From NCBI GenBank assembly GCA_019359035.1, contig JAHHIC010000080.1, positions 20,272 through 84,271 on the forward strand: a stretch of 64,000 bases of DNA, in the 5' to 3' direction. Source of the stretch: Scytonematopsis contorta HA4267-MV1. Lineage in GTDB: Bacteria > Cyanobacteriota > Cyanobacteriia > Cyanobacteriales > Nostocaceae. The translations under genes and the position numbers were made by a program. The notes beneath the pieces are model-generated. The model searched no databases. It was not told where the DNA came from and was given only the letters and a program-made list of their open reading frames with translations. Below, one piece after another: positions 17,749 to 26,657 of this stretch (positions within the stretch are counted from its first letter, which is position 1; every line of letters begins with the position of its first letter).

Positions 17749-18239
17749 TGGGTCTAGTATCCACAGCACAAAAGTTAAAATTGGCAGAGTCAGCTGGGGC
17801 TGACTACGTAATTCGCTATGATGAAAAAAACTTTGTGAAAGGAGTAATGCATTGGACAGAAGGTGTCGGTGTAGATGTCGTGTATGATTCTGTAGGAGCA
17901 ACTACCTTTACTCGCAGCTTCGAGGTTTTAAAAAATCGAGGCACCATAGTGTCCTTTGGGCAATCCAGTGGTTTACTACCACCAATTGACCTTAATAGTC
18001 GATTAGGTAATCGAACAGAACAACGCGGTTCTTTTCACGTAACACGTCCAATAATTAGGCACTACATTGATAGCCAAGAAGCTTTAAAATCTAAGACGAA
18101 TGCATTATTTAACTATATTATACAAGGGAAAATAAGGATTTTAGTTGGAAATCAATACACATTAGAAAATTGCAGACAAGCCCATCAAGACTTAAAAAAT
18201 AGATTAACACTAGGAAAATCAATATTAAAAATTATTTAG
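17749..18239 (+). pseudogene. NADPH:quinone oxidoreductase, C-terminal remnant
   Basis: The frame encodes the second half of a medium-chain dehydrogenase of the quinone oxidoreductase type: VSTAQKLKLAESAGADYVI, then GVGVDVVYDSVGATTF, EVLKNRGTIVSFGQSSG, RGSFHVTRPIIRHYI and a normal C-terminus. The catalytic domain and the glycine-rich nucleotide-binding start (about 170 residues) are missing upstream, where unrelated AT-rich sequence and the transposase lie. An intact enzyme would reduce quinones with NADPH. The composition is AT-rich like the host genes, unlike the mosaic block to its left. A frame open from 17685 does not extend the homology. Confidence 0.8.
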
Positions 18240-18390
18240 GGCTTGCCGAAAAAGTCTACACGACGAAGCTAGAGTGCCAAGTACGTATAAACGCACGAAC
18301 CCACAGAACCAAAGGTCACTAATTTAATAGGGTTTTCAAAGCTTGCATGGCGGTTGGTAGTAAGCACAATACTTTTGGGTATGACCTATA

Positions 18391-18498
18391 GTAAAAATTT
18401 GTAAAAATTATGTACCTATAAAAAAATTTGTGCTGTCATAAAGGTGTAGGCAGCACAGTTTACCTATTATTGTCAATAGTTATTTCCAAAAAATAACT
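18391..18498 (+). repeat. 108-bp direct repeat, copy 2 (putative 5' leader)
   Basis: Second copy of the element at 9160-9267, same length, about 101 of 108 positions identical. Here the first stem (TGTGCTG/CAGCACA) is unchanged and the right-hand inverted repeat is longer (AGTTATTT/AAATAACT). It ends 15 bases before the ATG of a 50-codon gene that closes with a terminator, so it most likely is that gene's transcribed leader or promoter region. No match to a named riboswitch is claimed. Confidence 0.75.
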
Positions 18499-18513
18499 AA
18501 GGAACAAAACATA

Positions 18514-18666
18514 ATGCGGGTAAAGCTTCTAGGTGAAACTCCTTCTTTAAGTGCGTTTGTTCTGTCGTGTGAGGTGGTGGAAAATGTTCAATTGGCAATT
18601 AATTGGTCAAATTATGACTTGAATTTAACATACTACAAACCTTACAATTACTACAACAATAAATAA
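18514..18666 (+). CDS. Small 50-aa protein with structured leader
   Basis: A short open frame encoding 50 residues, beginning MRVKLLGETPSLSAF and ending in an unusually Tyr/Asn-rich tail (YYKPYNYYNNK). AAGGAAC lies about nine bases before the ATG. It stands alone between the 108-bp leader element and an intrinsic terminator, which together make a complete small transcription unit and are the main support that it is real. No signal peptide or membrane segment. Function unknown; the single Cys (VLSCEVV) and the aromatic tail are the only notable features. It could be a small regulatory or structural peptide, but nothing in the sequence decides that. Confidence 0.55.
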   Translation: MRVKLLGETPSLSAFVLSCEVVENVQLAINWSNYDLNLTYYKPYNYYNNK

Positions 18667-18680
18667 GTTTATAAAAAATT

Positions 18681-18723
18681 GAGTCGCTCCGGTCTCGTTA
18701 AAAGCCTGGGGCTCGTTTTTTTT
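18681..18723 (+). terminator. Intrinsic terminator of the 50-aa gene
   Basis: GAGTCGCTCCGG at 18681-18692 can pair, with a small bulge and one G-T, with CCTGGGGCTC at 18705-18714, and a run of eight T follows. It lies 14 bases after the stop codon of the small gene, the expected place for its terminator. Confidence 0.7.
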
Positions 18724-19107
18724 AGACAACATTTATTAGATATCTACACACCACTGCGAAAACTCTCTACACTTAGAGGACATCGTGTCTATATACCCCC
18801 TCCTAGAAAACATTTTCACTTACACATGAGTCCATAAGTTCAGCCTGCGTGGTTGTGGCATATGTAAAAAGAAAGCTTCTTTGTCACAGTTAAAGCTCTG
18901 GTAATCAAAAGTATAGTCTTTTTTTTCTGAAATCACATCTAATATATACAAGAAGGATTTATGGGACTGTGAGATAGAACGCTCTATCACTCAAGTTTCC
19001 AGAATTTGCACCTTTAATACGAGCCTACAGAAGGCTGTATAATTAACGAGTCAACCCCAATTTGCAAGTAATTAGATAACTGTATAATTGTTGATTAATT
19101 GCGAATT
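18724..19107. other. Intergenic region without recognised gene
   Basis: No coding frame of interest on either strand. The sequence is AT-rich and shows no repeat matching elsewhere in the window that I could find. The end of the stretch runs into a GC-rich dispersed repeat. Confidence 0.4.
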
Positions 19108-19183
19108 GCGTTCGCGAAGCGTGCCGCCTCGGCATATTGCGAACTGCGTAGACCGGAGGTCTTCCCGGAGGGTATTGCGAACC
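19108..19183 (+). repeat. GC-rich dispersed repeat (cyanobacterial type)
   Basis: A cluster of short GC-rich modules (GCGTTCGCGAAGCGTGCCG, then CCGGAGGTCTTCCCGGAGGG) separated by repeats of TATTGCGAA or ATTGCGAAC. This is the style of dispersed intergenic repeats in filamentous cyanobacteria. Its last GGAGG is placed about 12 bases before a GTG codon and may serve as ribosome site for the next gene. Confidence 0.6.
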
Positions 19184-19657
19184 GTGTCAAGGCCACTTCA
19201 AAAAAAATGTTCAATTTGCTCCCAGCTAACCACCAAAAAAGCAAGGCTGTTACACGGTGAAGAGGGTGATGGCTGCTGGGACGACAAGTATTGCCACAAC
19301 CGTCGCTCTTTTTACAGAAAACAGGCTCGGACAAATAATGGCGAAAACACTATACAATCTGTTGTTGTAGAACCACCCCAGAATTATTTCGCAATTCTCC
19401 TACTTTACAAAGACCCTGGAGAGCGACCTTTACACGCTTTGGGTGCTGAATTGTGGCAGGGGCAAACACCTAATTGTAAACTGCAACCCATACATTGCTT
19501 TGGGTTAACTGGTGGGACAATAAGGGAATATACAGAGCAAGTGCTTGAAGCATTTTCAAAGCAATGCGGTACGAGTCTCAATAAATACAAAGATATTTTC
19601 GAGCTTAGCCCTGAAAAATGTCCCATACGTCCATGTCCGCTGCATCCTGAAAGTTAA
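19184..19657 (+). CDS. Cysteine-rich (putative zinc-binding) protein, unknown
   Basis: A 157-residue protein with a putative GTG start (SRPLQKKCSICSQL follows). The N-terminus has CxxC (KCSICSQ) and, about 25 residues later, GCWDDKYCHNRRSFYR, giving four cysteines and a His that could bind one zinc. The middle (YFAILLLYKDPGERPLHALGAELWQG) looks like a folded alpha/beta core, and the end is again Cys/Pro-rich (SPEKCPIRPCPLHPES). I do not recognise the family. The upstream frame is open but consists of translated repeat, so the GTG is preferred. It is followed 20 bases later by another unknown gene, and then by the kinase-ATPase gene, which also begins with zinc ribbons. Confidence 0.6.
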   Translation: MSRPLQKKCSICSQLTTKKARLLHGEEGDGCWDDKYCHNRRSFYRKQARTNNGENTIQSVVVEPPQNYFAILLLYKDPGERPLHALGAELWQGQTPNCKLQPIHCFGLTGGTIREYTEQVLEAFSKQCGTSLNKYKDIFELSPEKCPIRPCPLHPES

Positions 19658-19677
19658 ATGAATACATTTATTTGAAT

Positions 19678-20325
19678 ATGGAACACTTAGATGAAGCCCT
19701 ATATGATTTTTCTGAATCCGTACAACACGACGCATACAATGCATGGACATTACTAGAACGTAGCCTACAAGCATTTACAATCGAGCAGCAGTTGAGTTTG
19801 GGAAGCAGTGCTGTTTTGGAACATGCTGCTTACTTGAAAGAGCGGTCACAAACTTTGCTAGCAGAAACAAGAGACAGTAACGATAAAGATGGTCCCCTAG
19901 TTAGTTTCGATTTATTTGCTGGCATTGTGCGTATGACTTCCAGGATTGACTTAGAAGATTTAAAAGAACCTGAAATTGAGCAACAATATTCCACTCACGC
20001 TAAACATGATTATCCTCAAAGAGTGGATAAAGAAGCTGCTGTTACAGAACTTAACGAAAATGATTCTCGCTTATTCTTGGCTCAAATCCACACTATTGAT
20101 GATATCAAAACTTTAGCTGGTAGCGAAAATGTTGAGCAATGGAAAAAAATGATATTAACCTTTTTTAAAGAAAAAGGTGAAAATAAAATACAGTTAAAGA
20201 TAATTGCCAAAAGCTTAAAAATGGCGTTTGTAGAAGTCTGGATAGGGATACTCTTAGGAGACTTTGAACTCGAACAAAAAGGTGATTTTTACGATATCGA
20301 TACAGTTTGGGTTTCATGTCAATAA
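19678..20325 (+). CDS. Unknown protein with winged-helix-like C-terminus
   Basis: A 215-residue soluble protein. The N-terminal about 60 residues are helical (MEHLDEALYDFSESVQ...WTLLERSLQAF), the centre is acidic and probably flexible, and the last about 70 residues (IQLKIIAKSLKMAFVEVWIGILLGDFELEQKGDFYD) have the helix-turn-helix then beta-wing order of a winged helix, which suggests nucleic-acid or protein binding. The ATG at 19678 is used; an in-frame TTG lies six bases earlier. It is closely linked to the Cys-rich gene upstream (20 bases), so the pair is probably one operon. Function unknown. Confidence 0.65.
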   Translation: MEHLDEALYDFSESVQHDAYNAWTLLERSLQAFTIEQQLSLGSSAVLEHAAYLKERSQTLLAETRDSNDKDGPLVSFDLFAGIVRMTSRIDLEDLKEPEIEQQYSTHAKHDYPQRVDKEAAVTELNENDSRLFLAQIHTIDDIKTLAGSENVEQWKKMILTFFKEKGENKIQLKIIAKSLKMAFVEVWIGILLGDFELEQKGDFYDIDTVWVSCQ

Positions 20326-20893
20326 CGTTACTTAGTACTTAGCTGTATTAACCAAATAACTATTCGTATAATTTAATGCACTAGTATTATGCTACTTTAG
20401 ATACAAATTTTACTAACTAATAGGTCTCATATGCTAGAGCCAAAAAAGCTTTGAATGCTTAGCATTTTTCTTAGCGTACTATTTTCCTTTTTTGGTTCGA
20501 TTCAAAAATAGTATTAATAAGCACTACAATAACCGTAATAATATTTATACTAATACATCAGCCGTGTTTGAGTTGCTCCTGCACCTGTAACTGTAACAAG
20601 TAGTGACTCCTGACTTTTCACGAGAAGTCCTCAAACCACTAAACAACGCGATTTTTTCGACAAGCTAATTGTCAATAGCTTTAAGTTCATGATAATGGCT
20701 AACGTAAAAATCAGGGTTGGGGAAACACTTAAAATGGCGTTTTCTAGATGTCGTGAGATATTAGGTAGTAATTCAACTGTCATCTGTATCTTTAATTAAG
20801 TTTAAGAAACTGTATTACTTTCATCATGTACAGTTATTTTTAATACATGGGTGCAATTCTAAATAATAATAAGTGGCAAAATAAATATAATTT
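20326..20893. other. Intergenic region before the kinase-ATPase gene
   Basis: 568 bases without a supported gene. It is AT-rich apart from a middle part around 20560-20660. No clear ribosome site precedes the ATG at 20894, but TTAATACATGGG and AATAATAATAAG-type AT tracts make it a likely promoter region. Confidence 0.35.
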
Positions 20894-23800
20894 ATGATTA
20901 TTTGTCCAAATTGCAATCACCCGAATTTAAACGACGCTAAACAATGCGAAGCTTGCTACACACCTCTTCCTACGATGGTTAATTGTCCAAGTTGTGGGTC
21001 AGGGATAACGGCAGATGCTTCTTTTTGCGGACAGTGCGGTTTTAACATGCGAGCATATAGTGAAGCGGTCAGCGCTGCTAGGCTACCAAGCAATACGGAT
21101 GTACAGTCAAAAGCTACAGATCCATCATCTTCACACGTTGATGCAGGGAAAGTCATTACAAAAAAGAGGAATAACAAAGCCTCTATTTTCAAAGTATTTT
21201 TGTGGCCTAAATTTATTTTTGCCAATTTGAAAAAAGTACTTCAACTTCTTGCTCAAATACTACCTTTAAAAACTGGTAAAAAAACAAAAAATATATTCCC
21301 TTTTACGCGGGATTTAATTAAATATAAGTTTGAAATTCCTCTTAAGCCTATATTTCGTTTTTCTCACGAACCTATCAGCATCGAAAGCTCGCTTCCCTTT
21401 ATTGGACGACAAGCTGAATTAAATACGTTAGTCGAACGAATTCTATTTTCCAATGGTGGTTCTTTTCTAGTTACGGGCTATCGTGGTGTTGGCAAAAGTT
21501 CCTTTGTTAATCAAGTTGTTAGAAATTTAGAAGCAGCATTACCTTGGGCTGAGAGATACTTAGGAAAAACAGAAATTATTGCAGTACAACTGAACCTAGC
21601 ACGTCCTCTAGAGCCTTCTAAATTAATGTATCATATCATTCGTAGGCTTTATGAAAAGTTGATAGAAAGAGACATATTGACCGCTTTTAGCCCAGATTTA
21701 CAAGAACAACTTTCTTCAGCCTATCGTCGCACATCATTTAATATGACTCGAAACACAATTGAGGGCTTGGAACATAACTTTGGCATAAATGAATTCAGCT
21801 TAGAAGCAGGCAAACTCAAAACAACCTTGAAACCTTCATTAGGTTATAAACGAACCAATACACAAAATTATCAAGCGTCTTTTTTAGACTATGACGATAA
21901 AGCTGCTGAGTACGATGTAATTGAAATTTCTCGTCGGCTAGCAAACGGTTATATTAAACCACAAAACTTACTGCAACAAGTTAAAAAAAAGCTTCTGCGT
22001 CAATCTCCACAACGCATTAAGCTCAAAATAATTTTTGTGTTTGATGAAATGGATAAACTCGAAGATATATACCTTGAAGAAAATGGAACAAAAAAACTAT
22101 TTATTGAAAGCTTACTTGGTAGCTTAAAAAACCTTTTTACAACTTCGGGAATATCATTTATATTTATAGCAGGTAAAGACCTGCATGAACGCTGGTTAGA
22201 AGATTTAGGTCGAGGCGATAGTATTTATGAAAGTGTTTTTGCTTACGATAAGTATTTGCCATGTATGTGGACTAATATCAATGAGTTATGCGACACGTTT
22301 GTAGACCAAGAGGTTTTAGGAAGAAAATCAACTTTCAATTCTCATGATTCTAGATGGGACGAGGATGAAGCATTATTAATGTTTGAGGATTTTAAGAATT
22401 ATCTTTATTATAAAGGCCGTGGTCTTCCTAGACGTATTATTCGAGGTTTTAATGAGTATGTGCAATGGAACGACCAAAAACCAATATTAGTATTTACTCA
22501 TCAAGATGCTCGTCGCATTAGGTTTTACGCTGGATTACAAAATGTCTTGTCGCAATTTATGCGAAAATTTTTGAAAAACGTCTCTGAAGAATCTTTAGGT
22601 TCGCAACAAGATAAGCAGCAACTGGGCATCTATTATTTAGTAGACTGGGTTTTACGTCAACAAAATCGGGAGTTTTCTTTGAATCATGCTATCAATGCAT
22701 CAAAGCAACTGAGTGCAAAAATTGCTTTAATCGAAGAAGTTGCACCTCAAATTATACGAGATATACTTGAGCTTTTACTCCAAAGCGAATATTTACAAGA
22801 AGTAAAATCAGAGTTAAATCAAGCTCAAATTCTTAATGTCAACATTCAACCCGAAAAATTGTACCAACTACCTCCTAGACGTATTAATGAAATGTCAGGA
22901 GTTGCAGATATTTATGATGAGGAAGCCAATTTATTACGTCAGGTAGATAATATAACCACTGAAATTGGGTATTACAAACTACAAGAAAAAATTGGCGTTG
23001 GTGGAATGGCAACAATTTATAAGGCTTGGGATGAGCAAAATACCCGCTATGTGGCTGTAAAAATATTAACTGATAGTCTCGCATCAAATCCACAAGCAGT
23101 TAAACGTTTCAAGCGCGAAGCTGAAATAATGAGTAATTTAGAGCACCCTAATATTGTTAAATATTACGATACGGGAGAGGCAAAAAGGCTATTTTATATT
23201 GTGATGGAATATATTGATGGAATAAATCTTAGTACATTTGTAGAAAAACTAGGTAAGCTGGATTTTAATGTAGCTATACATATTATTATACCTATAGTTG
23301 AAGCGCTACAGTATATTCATGCAAAAGGGTTTTTTCGTAACGATATAAAGCCTGGTAATATTCTGATAAATTCAGCAGGAAAAGTTTATCTTATAGATTT
23401 TGGAATAACTAAATCATATCAGGGTGATATGGAAGTGACAGGTACGATATTACAGATTATTGGCACACCACATTATATTTCACCCGAACAATGGCAAAAT
23501 AATCCTGCAAATGCATCTTCAGATATATATTCTTTGGGTGTAACTATGTATGAAATGGTAGCTGGTAAGCGACCATTTGAAGGTGATTCGCTTGAAGATA
23601 TTTGTCAACGACACTTACACCAATTACCTATTCCACCATCACGTTTTGCAGCATTACCTCAACCAGTAGAAACAATAATTTTAAAATGTTTAGAAAAAAA
23701 TCCTAGCCAAAGATTTCAGTCAATTGATGAATTAAAAATCGCATTAAATCAGATAATTCATGACCAACCACGCATTGATTTAGCACCTTTATTAAAAGCT

Positions 23801-24238
23801 ACTGTTGGAGAAATTAACTATGATATAGAATTTGTATCTAATGATACGGAAATTCCTGTACTTGAAGAATTACCTCCACCAACAATAGCCCCCATAACAG
23901 TAGACAATACAACGAATTCACTAACCACCGTTACGTATGTTCAATACCCCTATTTACGTGTATTAAAAGGAGCGTCTGCGGTAGGAACTATATTTCCATT
24001 AAAAAGTGAAAGAATGAAACTAGGTCGTAGTAGTGAAAGTGAAATTATTCTAAACAGTAATCAAATTTCTAGATTTCATGCCAGAATTTTTATTGAAAAT
24101 GGAAACTACTGTATTGAAGATTTTAATTCCATCAGTGGCACAATAGTAAATGGAAGCCGTATTAGAGATAAATATCAGCTTCAGAATGGCGATAAAATTC
24201 AAATTGCTGATTTTGTACTTGAGTTTAAACAAGTATAG
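20894..24238 (+). CDS. Zinc-ribbon/P-loop ATPase/Ser-Thr kinase/FHA signalling protein
   Basis: A 1114-residue multi-domain protein. Two zinc ribbons open it (Cys 4, 7, 18, 21 and 31, 34, 45, 48). A P-loop ATPase follows, with Walker A near residue 196 (VTGYRGVGKSSFVNQV) and Walker B in KIIFVFDEMDKLED, resembling AAA/STAND-type modules. A Hanks-type kinase spans about 690-965: glycine loop GVGGMATIYKAW, VAVKIL, the catalytic segment FFRNDIKPGNIL, IDFGITKS and a PEXW-like HYISPEQW. The usual HRD is RND here, but the catalytic Asp and Lys are kept. An FHA phospho-Thr-binding domain (LGRSSESEII, ISRFHARI) ends it at about 1022-1114. It likely senses something through the ATPase and signals by phosphorylation. 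Confidence 0.9.
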   Translation: MIICPNCNHPNLNDAKQCEACYTPLPTMVNCPSCGSGITADASFCGQCGFNMRAYSEAVSAARLPSNTDVQSKATDPSSSHVDAGKVITKKRNNKASIFKVFLWPKFIFANLKKVLQLLAQILPLKTGKKTKNIFPFTRDLIKYKFEIPLKPIFRFSHEPISIESSLPFIGRQAELNTLVERILFSNGGSFLVTGYRGVGKSSFVNQVVRNLEAALPWAERYLGKTEIIAVQLNLARPLEPSKLMYHIIRRLYEKLIERDILTAFSPDLQEQLSSAYRRTSFNMTRNTIEGLEHNFGINEFSLEAGKLKTTLKPSLGYKRTNTQNYQASFLDYDDKAAEYDVIEISRRLANGYIKPQNLLQQVKKKLLRQSPQRIKLKIIFVFDEMDKLEDIYLEENGTKKLFIESLLGSLKNLFTTSGISFIFIAGKDLHERWLEDLGRGDSIYESVFAYDKYLPCMWTNINELCDTFVDQEVLGRKSTFNSHDSRWDEDEALLMFEDFKNYLYYKGRGLPRRIIRGFNEYVQWNDQKPILVFTHQDARRIRFYAGLQNVLSQFMRKFLKNVSEESLGSQQDKQQLGIYYLVDWVLRQQNREFSLNHAINASKQLSAKIALIEEVAPQIIRDILELLLQSEYLQEVKSELNQAQILNVNIQPEKLYQLPPRRINEMSGVADIYDEEANLLRQVDNITTEIGYYKLQEKIGVGGMATIYKAWDEQNTRYVAVKILTDSLASNPQAVKRFKREAEIMSNLEHPNIVKYYDTGEAKRLFYIVMEYIDGINLSTFVEKLGKLDFNVAIHIIIPIVEALQYIHAKGFFRNDIKPGNILINSAGKVYLIDFGITKSYQGDMEVTGTILQIIGTPHYISPEQWQNNPANASSDIYSLGVTMYEMVAGKRPFEGDSLEDICQRHLHQLPIPPSRFAALPQPVETIILKCLEKNPSQRFQSIDELKIALNQIIHDQPRIDLAPLLKATVGEINYDIEFVSNDTEIPVLEELPPPTIAPITVDNTTNSLTTVTYVQYPYLRVLKGASAVGTIFPLKSERMKLGRSSESEIILNSNQISRFHARIFIENGNYCIEDFNSISGTIVNGSRIRDKYQLQNGDKIQIADFVLEFKQV

Positions 24239-24381
24239 GATAATGAAGACTCTAATACAATGGTTGAAGAAAATACTATCAGTCGAGAAGAAGCAATCGA
24301 ATTACTCTTTGAGTAACGTAATGAATTTTAACTCCATTGTTGTCGATATTGTTGGGCTATGGAGCTATCTTGAAGCCCAAC

Positions 24382-24951
24382 TTACTGCTTTCTATCTCGA
24401 ATTGATAACCCCCATCGAGGAAAGAAAGCATCTGAGAAGTCATTATCCAGTCGCACCGTATGTTGCCACTCTTGTTCGGTAGGAAAAATATTTGCCTGAG
24501 CCATGATAAGAAAGACCCCTGCAACAGCATATGTTAAATTCTCAAAATTAGCCTCAGCAAAATGACTGGCACGATTATGCTTTACATTATTGTAAGATTT
24601 ATACCAAGGCAGCGGAGGCTTACTGGTTGTCCACAACTTAAATGGCTCAATATATAGTTTCTTTGGATGCCAAAAATGAAAACCAACGTCCCGATCTTCT
24701 AGCCCAAGATCAGGCTCAGCTTGAATATAATGAGTGATATTTGGGTTTCCTGTCGGCAATCTATGTTTCAATTGTAAAACTTCCTTGCATACTGATTCAA
24801 ATTCAGTACAGGCACGTAGATATAGAGCATATACACGGTGAGAGAAAGTTTTAAAGTTATGATTACTTGGCTCAATGTATTGAGTAATTTCTAAATAATC
24901 CTTAAAAATAAGTTCAAATGCATTCAGGTAATCAGTCCGATCACTAAGCAT
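24382..24951 (-). CDS. Hypothetical protein, possibly HEPN-like
   Basis: A 189-residue, largely helical protein. The segment WYKSYNNVKHNRASHFAEANFENL followed by a hydrophobic helix (YAVAGVFLIMAQANIF) resembles all-helical HEPN-type or related proteins found in defence loci, but no diagnostic RxxxxH can be fixed, so the family is uncertain. The ATG at 24951 is chosen because GAGG lies about nine bases upstream; an earlier in-frame start would add 20 unconvincing residues. It is convergent with the kinase-ATPase gene and ends 143 bases from its stop. Confidence 0.6.
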   Translation of the reverse strand: MLSDRTDYLNAFELIFKDYLEITQYIEPSNHNFKTFSHRVYALYLRACTEFESVCKEVLQLKHRLPTGNPNITHYIQAEPDLGLEDRDVGFHFWHPKKLYIEPFKLWTTSKPPLPWYKSYNNVKHNRASHFAEANFENLTYAVAGVFLIMAQANIFPTEQEWQHTVRLDNDFSDAFFPRWGLSIRDRKQ

Positions 24952-25175
24952 ACAGCATTTCCTCTTTGAGAATCTCACCAGCAATCTTGATGCTAATTCT
25001 ATTATAACCAATCCAGGTGGCTGAATTTACCGCCATACCAGCCAAAAGCTATCAGCTTGTTTTACCCATAAAGTTAATATAGGAAAGAATTTTATTTATT
25101 GTAGTATTTTCATAAAATTATAAATCACTACTTGTTGCTCACGCTTATTTAATTGAAACTAACAAGTAGTGAATC

Positions 25176-25313
25176 ATGCATCAAACTAATATCATTGTAA
25201 CAGATAAAAAGCCTAAAAAAGCAACCAAATCATTATCAGAGGCTGAGTATTACGATTTGGAGGCTAAACTAGCATCAGAAAAATCTGATTATTACCACTT
25301 GAGGCACAAGTAA
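25176..25313 (+). CDS. Small ORF of 45 aa before the Gp157 gene
   Basis: A 45-residue, charged, soluble open frame (MHQTNIIVTDKKPKKAT to YYHLRHK). It starts 192 bases before the Gp157-type gene and ends 54 bases short of it, on the same strand. Composition (SLSEAEYYDLEAKLASEKSDYYHL) looks like a real helical peptide. No family recognised; support is context and codon pattern only. Confidence 0.4.
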   Translation: MHQTNIIVTDKKPKKATKSLSEAEYYDLEAKLASEKSDYYHLRHK

Positions 25314-25367
25314 ATCAAAAAGTAATTAAACAGCATTTAAATAATTGCTCTTGTTCATTTAAGAAAT

Positions 25368-25949
25368 ATGACTCAATCAATAGAACGTCAAATCAACAAA
25401 CTAACTCTCAAAGAGTTATCCCTTGATGCAGCCAAACTGTGGGAGCAAATTGAAGAAGCAACTGATTCAGAAGAAGAAGGTGAGCTTAAAGAACTTATCA
25501 GCAAGCTAGTCTCTGTCCAAAATGGTATCGAAACCAAAATTGATGCTATTGCTTGGGTGGTAGACCAACTCAAACTTGACTTGGAAACCTGGGAACAAAG
25601 AAAGCAGCGCACAGTTGAACTACATGACAAAGTAATCTCTCGGAGAAAAACTCAACTAGAACAAATCAAGCGTACGCTCATTCATTTGCACGAAATTGGA
25701 TTAATTCCGGAGAAAAACATTGGTAAAGATAGAGTTATTGAAATCAGGGATAATCCACCAAAAGTAGCTGATTTACTAATCGAAGTTGATGATGCTGACT
25801 TTCCCGATGAATTTAAGAGCATTGAGTACAAACCCAACAATAAAGCAATTTTATCAGCTTATAAAGCTGGATGCGATATCAGCCATATTGCACAAATCAC
25901 CGTAGGAAAGCAAGTTCGGTTTAAAGTTACATCTTCAAGGAAAAATTGA
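25368..25949 (+). CDS. Siphovirus Gp157-like protein
   Basis: A 193-residue protein of the Gp157 family, known from siphoviruses of low-GC bacteria and from cyanobacterial accessory regions and linked in phage to resistance or recombination functions. It shows the family plan: long N-terminal coiled coil (about 1-100, ELSLDAAKLWEQIEEATD..LKLDLETWEQRKQRTVELHDK), then a small beta domain (DRVIEIRDNPPKVADL, FPDEFKSIEYKPNNKAIL, ISHIAQITVGKQVRFK). No enzymatic residues are evident. The next gene overlaps it by one base (TGATG), so they are translated together. It indicates phage or plasmid ancestry for this stretch. Confidence 0.8.
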   Translation: MTQSIERQINKLTLKELSLDAAKLWEQIEEATDSEEEGELKELISKLVSVQNGIETKIDAIAWVVDQLKLDLETWEQRKQRTVELHDKVISRRKTQLEQIKRTLIHLHEIGLIPEKNIGKDRVIEIRDNPPKVADLLIEVDDADFPDEFKSIEYKPNNKAILSAYKAGCDISHIAQITVGKQVRFKVTSSRKN

Positions 25950-26167
25950 TGGAAGCAGAATTAGTTAAATTAATCAAAAAATTGTCTTGGAGCTTAGACC
26001 CAAATACCTCGCTTACAATCTGTAAAGAAATTGCAAATTTAGCGGGATTAGCTCAGCCAGAAAACGAGGAAGACTGTTATGAAATCCTTCAATGGGTAAA
26101 CGATAATTACCCAAACGCTTATAAAGATGCAACAAAAAGTGCTAGAAAATTCTGGAATTTAATCTAA
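25949..26167 (+). CDS. Small hypothetical protein coupled to Gp157
   Basis: A 72-residue soluble helical protein (MEAELVKLIKKLSWSLDPNTSL to SARKFWNLI). Its ATG overlaps the stop of the Gp157 gene by one base (TGATG), a usual sign of translational coupling; an in-frame TTG three bases earlier is less likely. No known family. The aromatic, acidic middle (ENEEDCYEILQWVNDNYPNAY) suggests a small helical bundle. Confidence 0.6.
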   Translation: MEAELVKLIKKLSWSLDPNTSLTICKEIANLAGLAQPENEEDCYEILQWVNDNYPNAYKDATKSARKFWNLI

Positions 26168-26295
26168 CCTCAAACTAAATTGGCTGCATTATAACCAGCA
26201 GCCAATATTAATAGTATTAATCTACAAATATGAAGTAAAAAGTTAATCTTTGACGCTAACGCTGAGATTATATGAGAGTTTTTTGAGAAAATATC

Positions 26296-26649
26296 ATGGA
26301 AACTGCAATTCAAACTATCAACAATTTATTGTTCATCTCCATTTGGGGATTTAGCTATCTTTTTATCACAATATTTATTTTGTCACTCCAAGAGGAATTT
26401 AAAAAGCATTTAACCCAACCAGTAGTTGCATTAGTTGAGCCAATTTCTCTTCCCCAACTAGAACCACAAGTAGTTGAACAAAAGCGGTTTAGCAGTAACA
26501 AATATAAAACCAAAACCCGAACTACAGAACTGAGATATTTCTGTGATATCAAAGGTATTGACTGGTATTTCACAAGTATAAATCCGGAAACAGGACGCAA
26601 ACGCCACATGACCATAAAAGAAATGGAACAAGCTTTGTTAGTTCAATGA
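26296..26649 (+). CDS. Small single-pass membrane protein
   Basis: A 117-residue protein with one N-terminal membrane helix (about residues 9-31, LLFISIWGFSYLFITIFILSL) and a soluble C-terminal part. The latter (TELRYFCDIKGIDWYFTSINPETGRKRHMTIKEME) looks like a small beta-rich domain. No signal cleavage site is seen, so it is probably anchored with the C-terminus on one side. Unknown function. It follows the Gp157 cluster and ends just before a 26-bp perfect palindrome. Confidence 0.55.
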   Translation: METAIQTINNLLFISIWGFSYLFITIFILSLQEEFKKHLTQPVVALVEPISLPQLEPQVVEQKRFSSNKYKTKTRTTELRYFCDIKGIDWYFTSINPETGRKRHMTIKEMEQALLVQ

Positions 26650-26657
26650 AGCGAAAA

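Noticed and set aside
24243..24482. Small gene starting five bases after the kinase-ATPase stop
   Set aside because: The first about 25 codons look plausible (MKTLIQWLKKIL), but the rest overlaps the opposite-strand gene at 24382-24951 and has no recognisable content.
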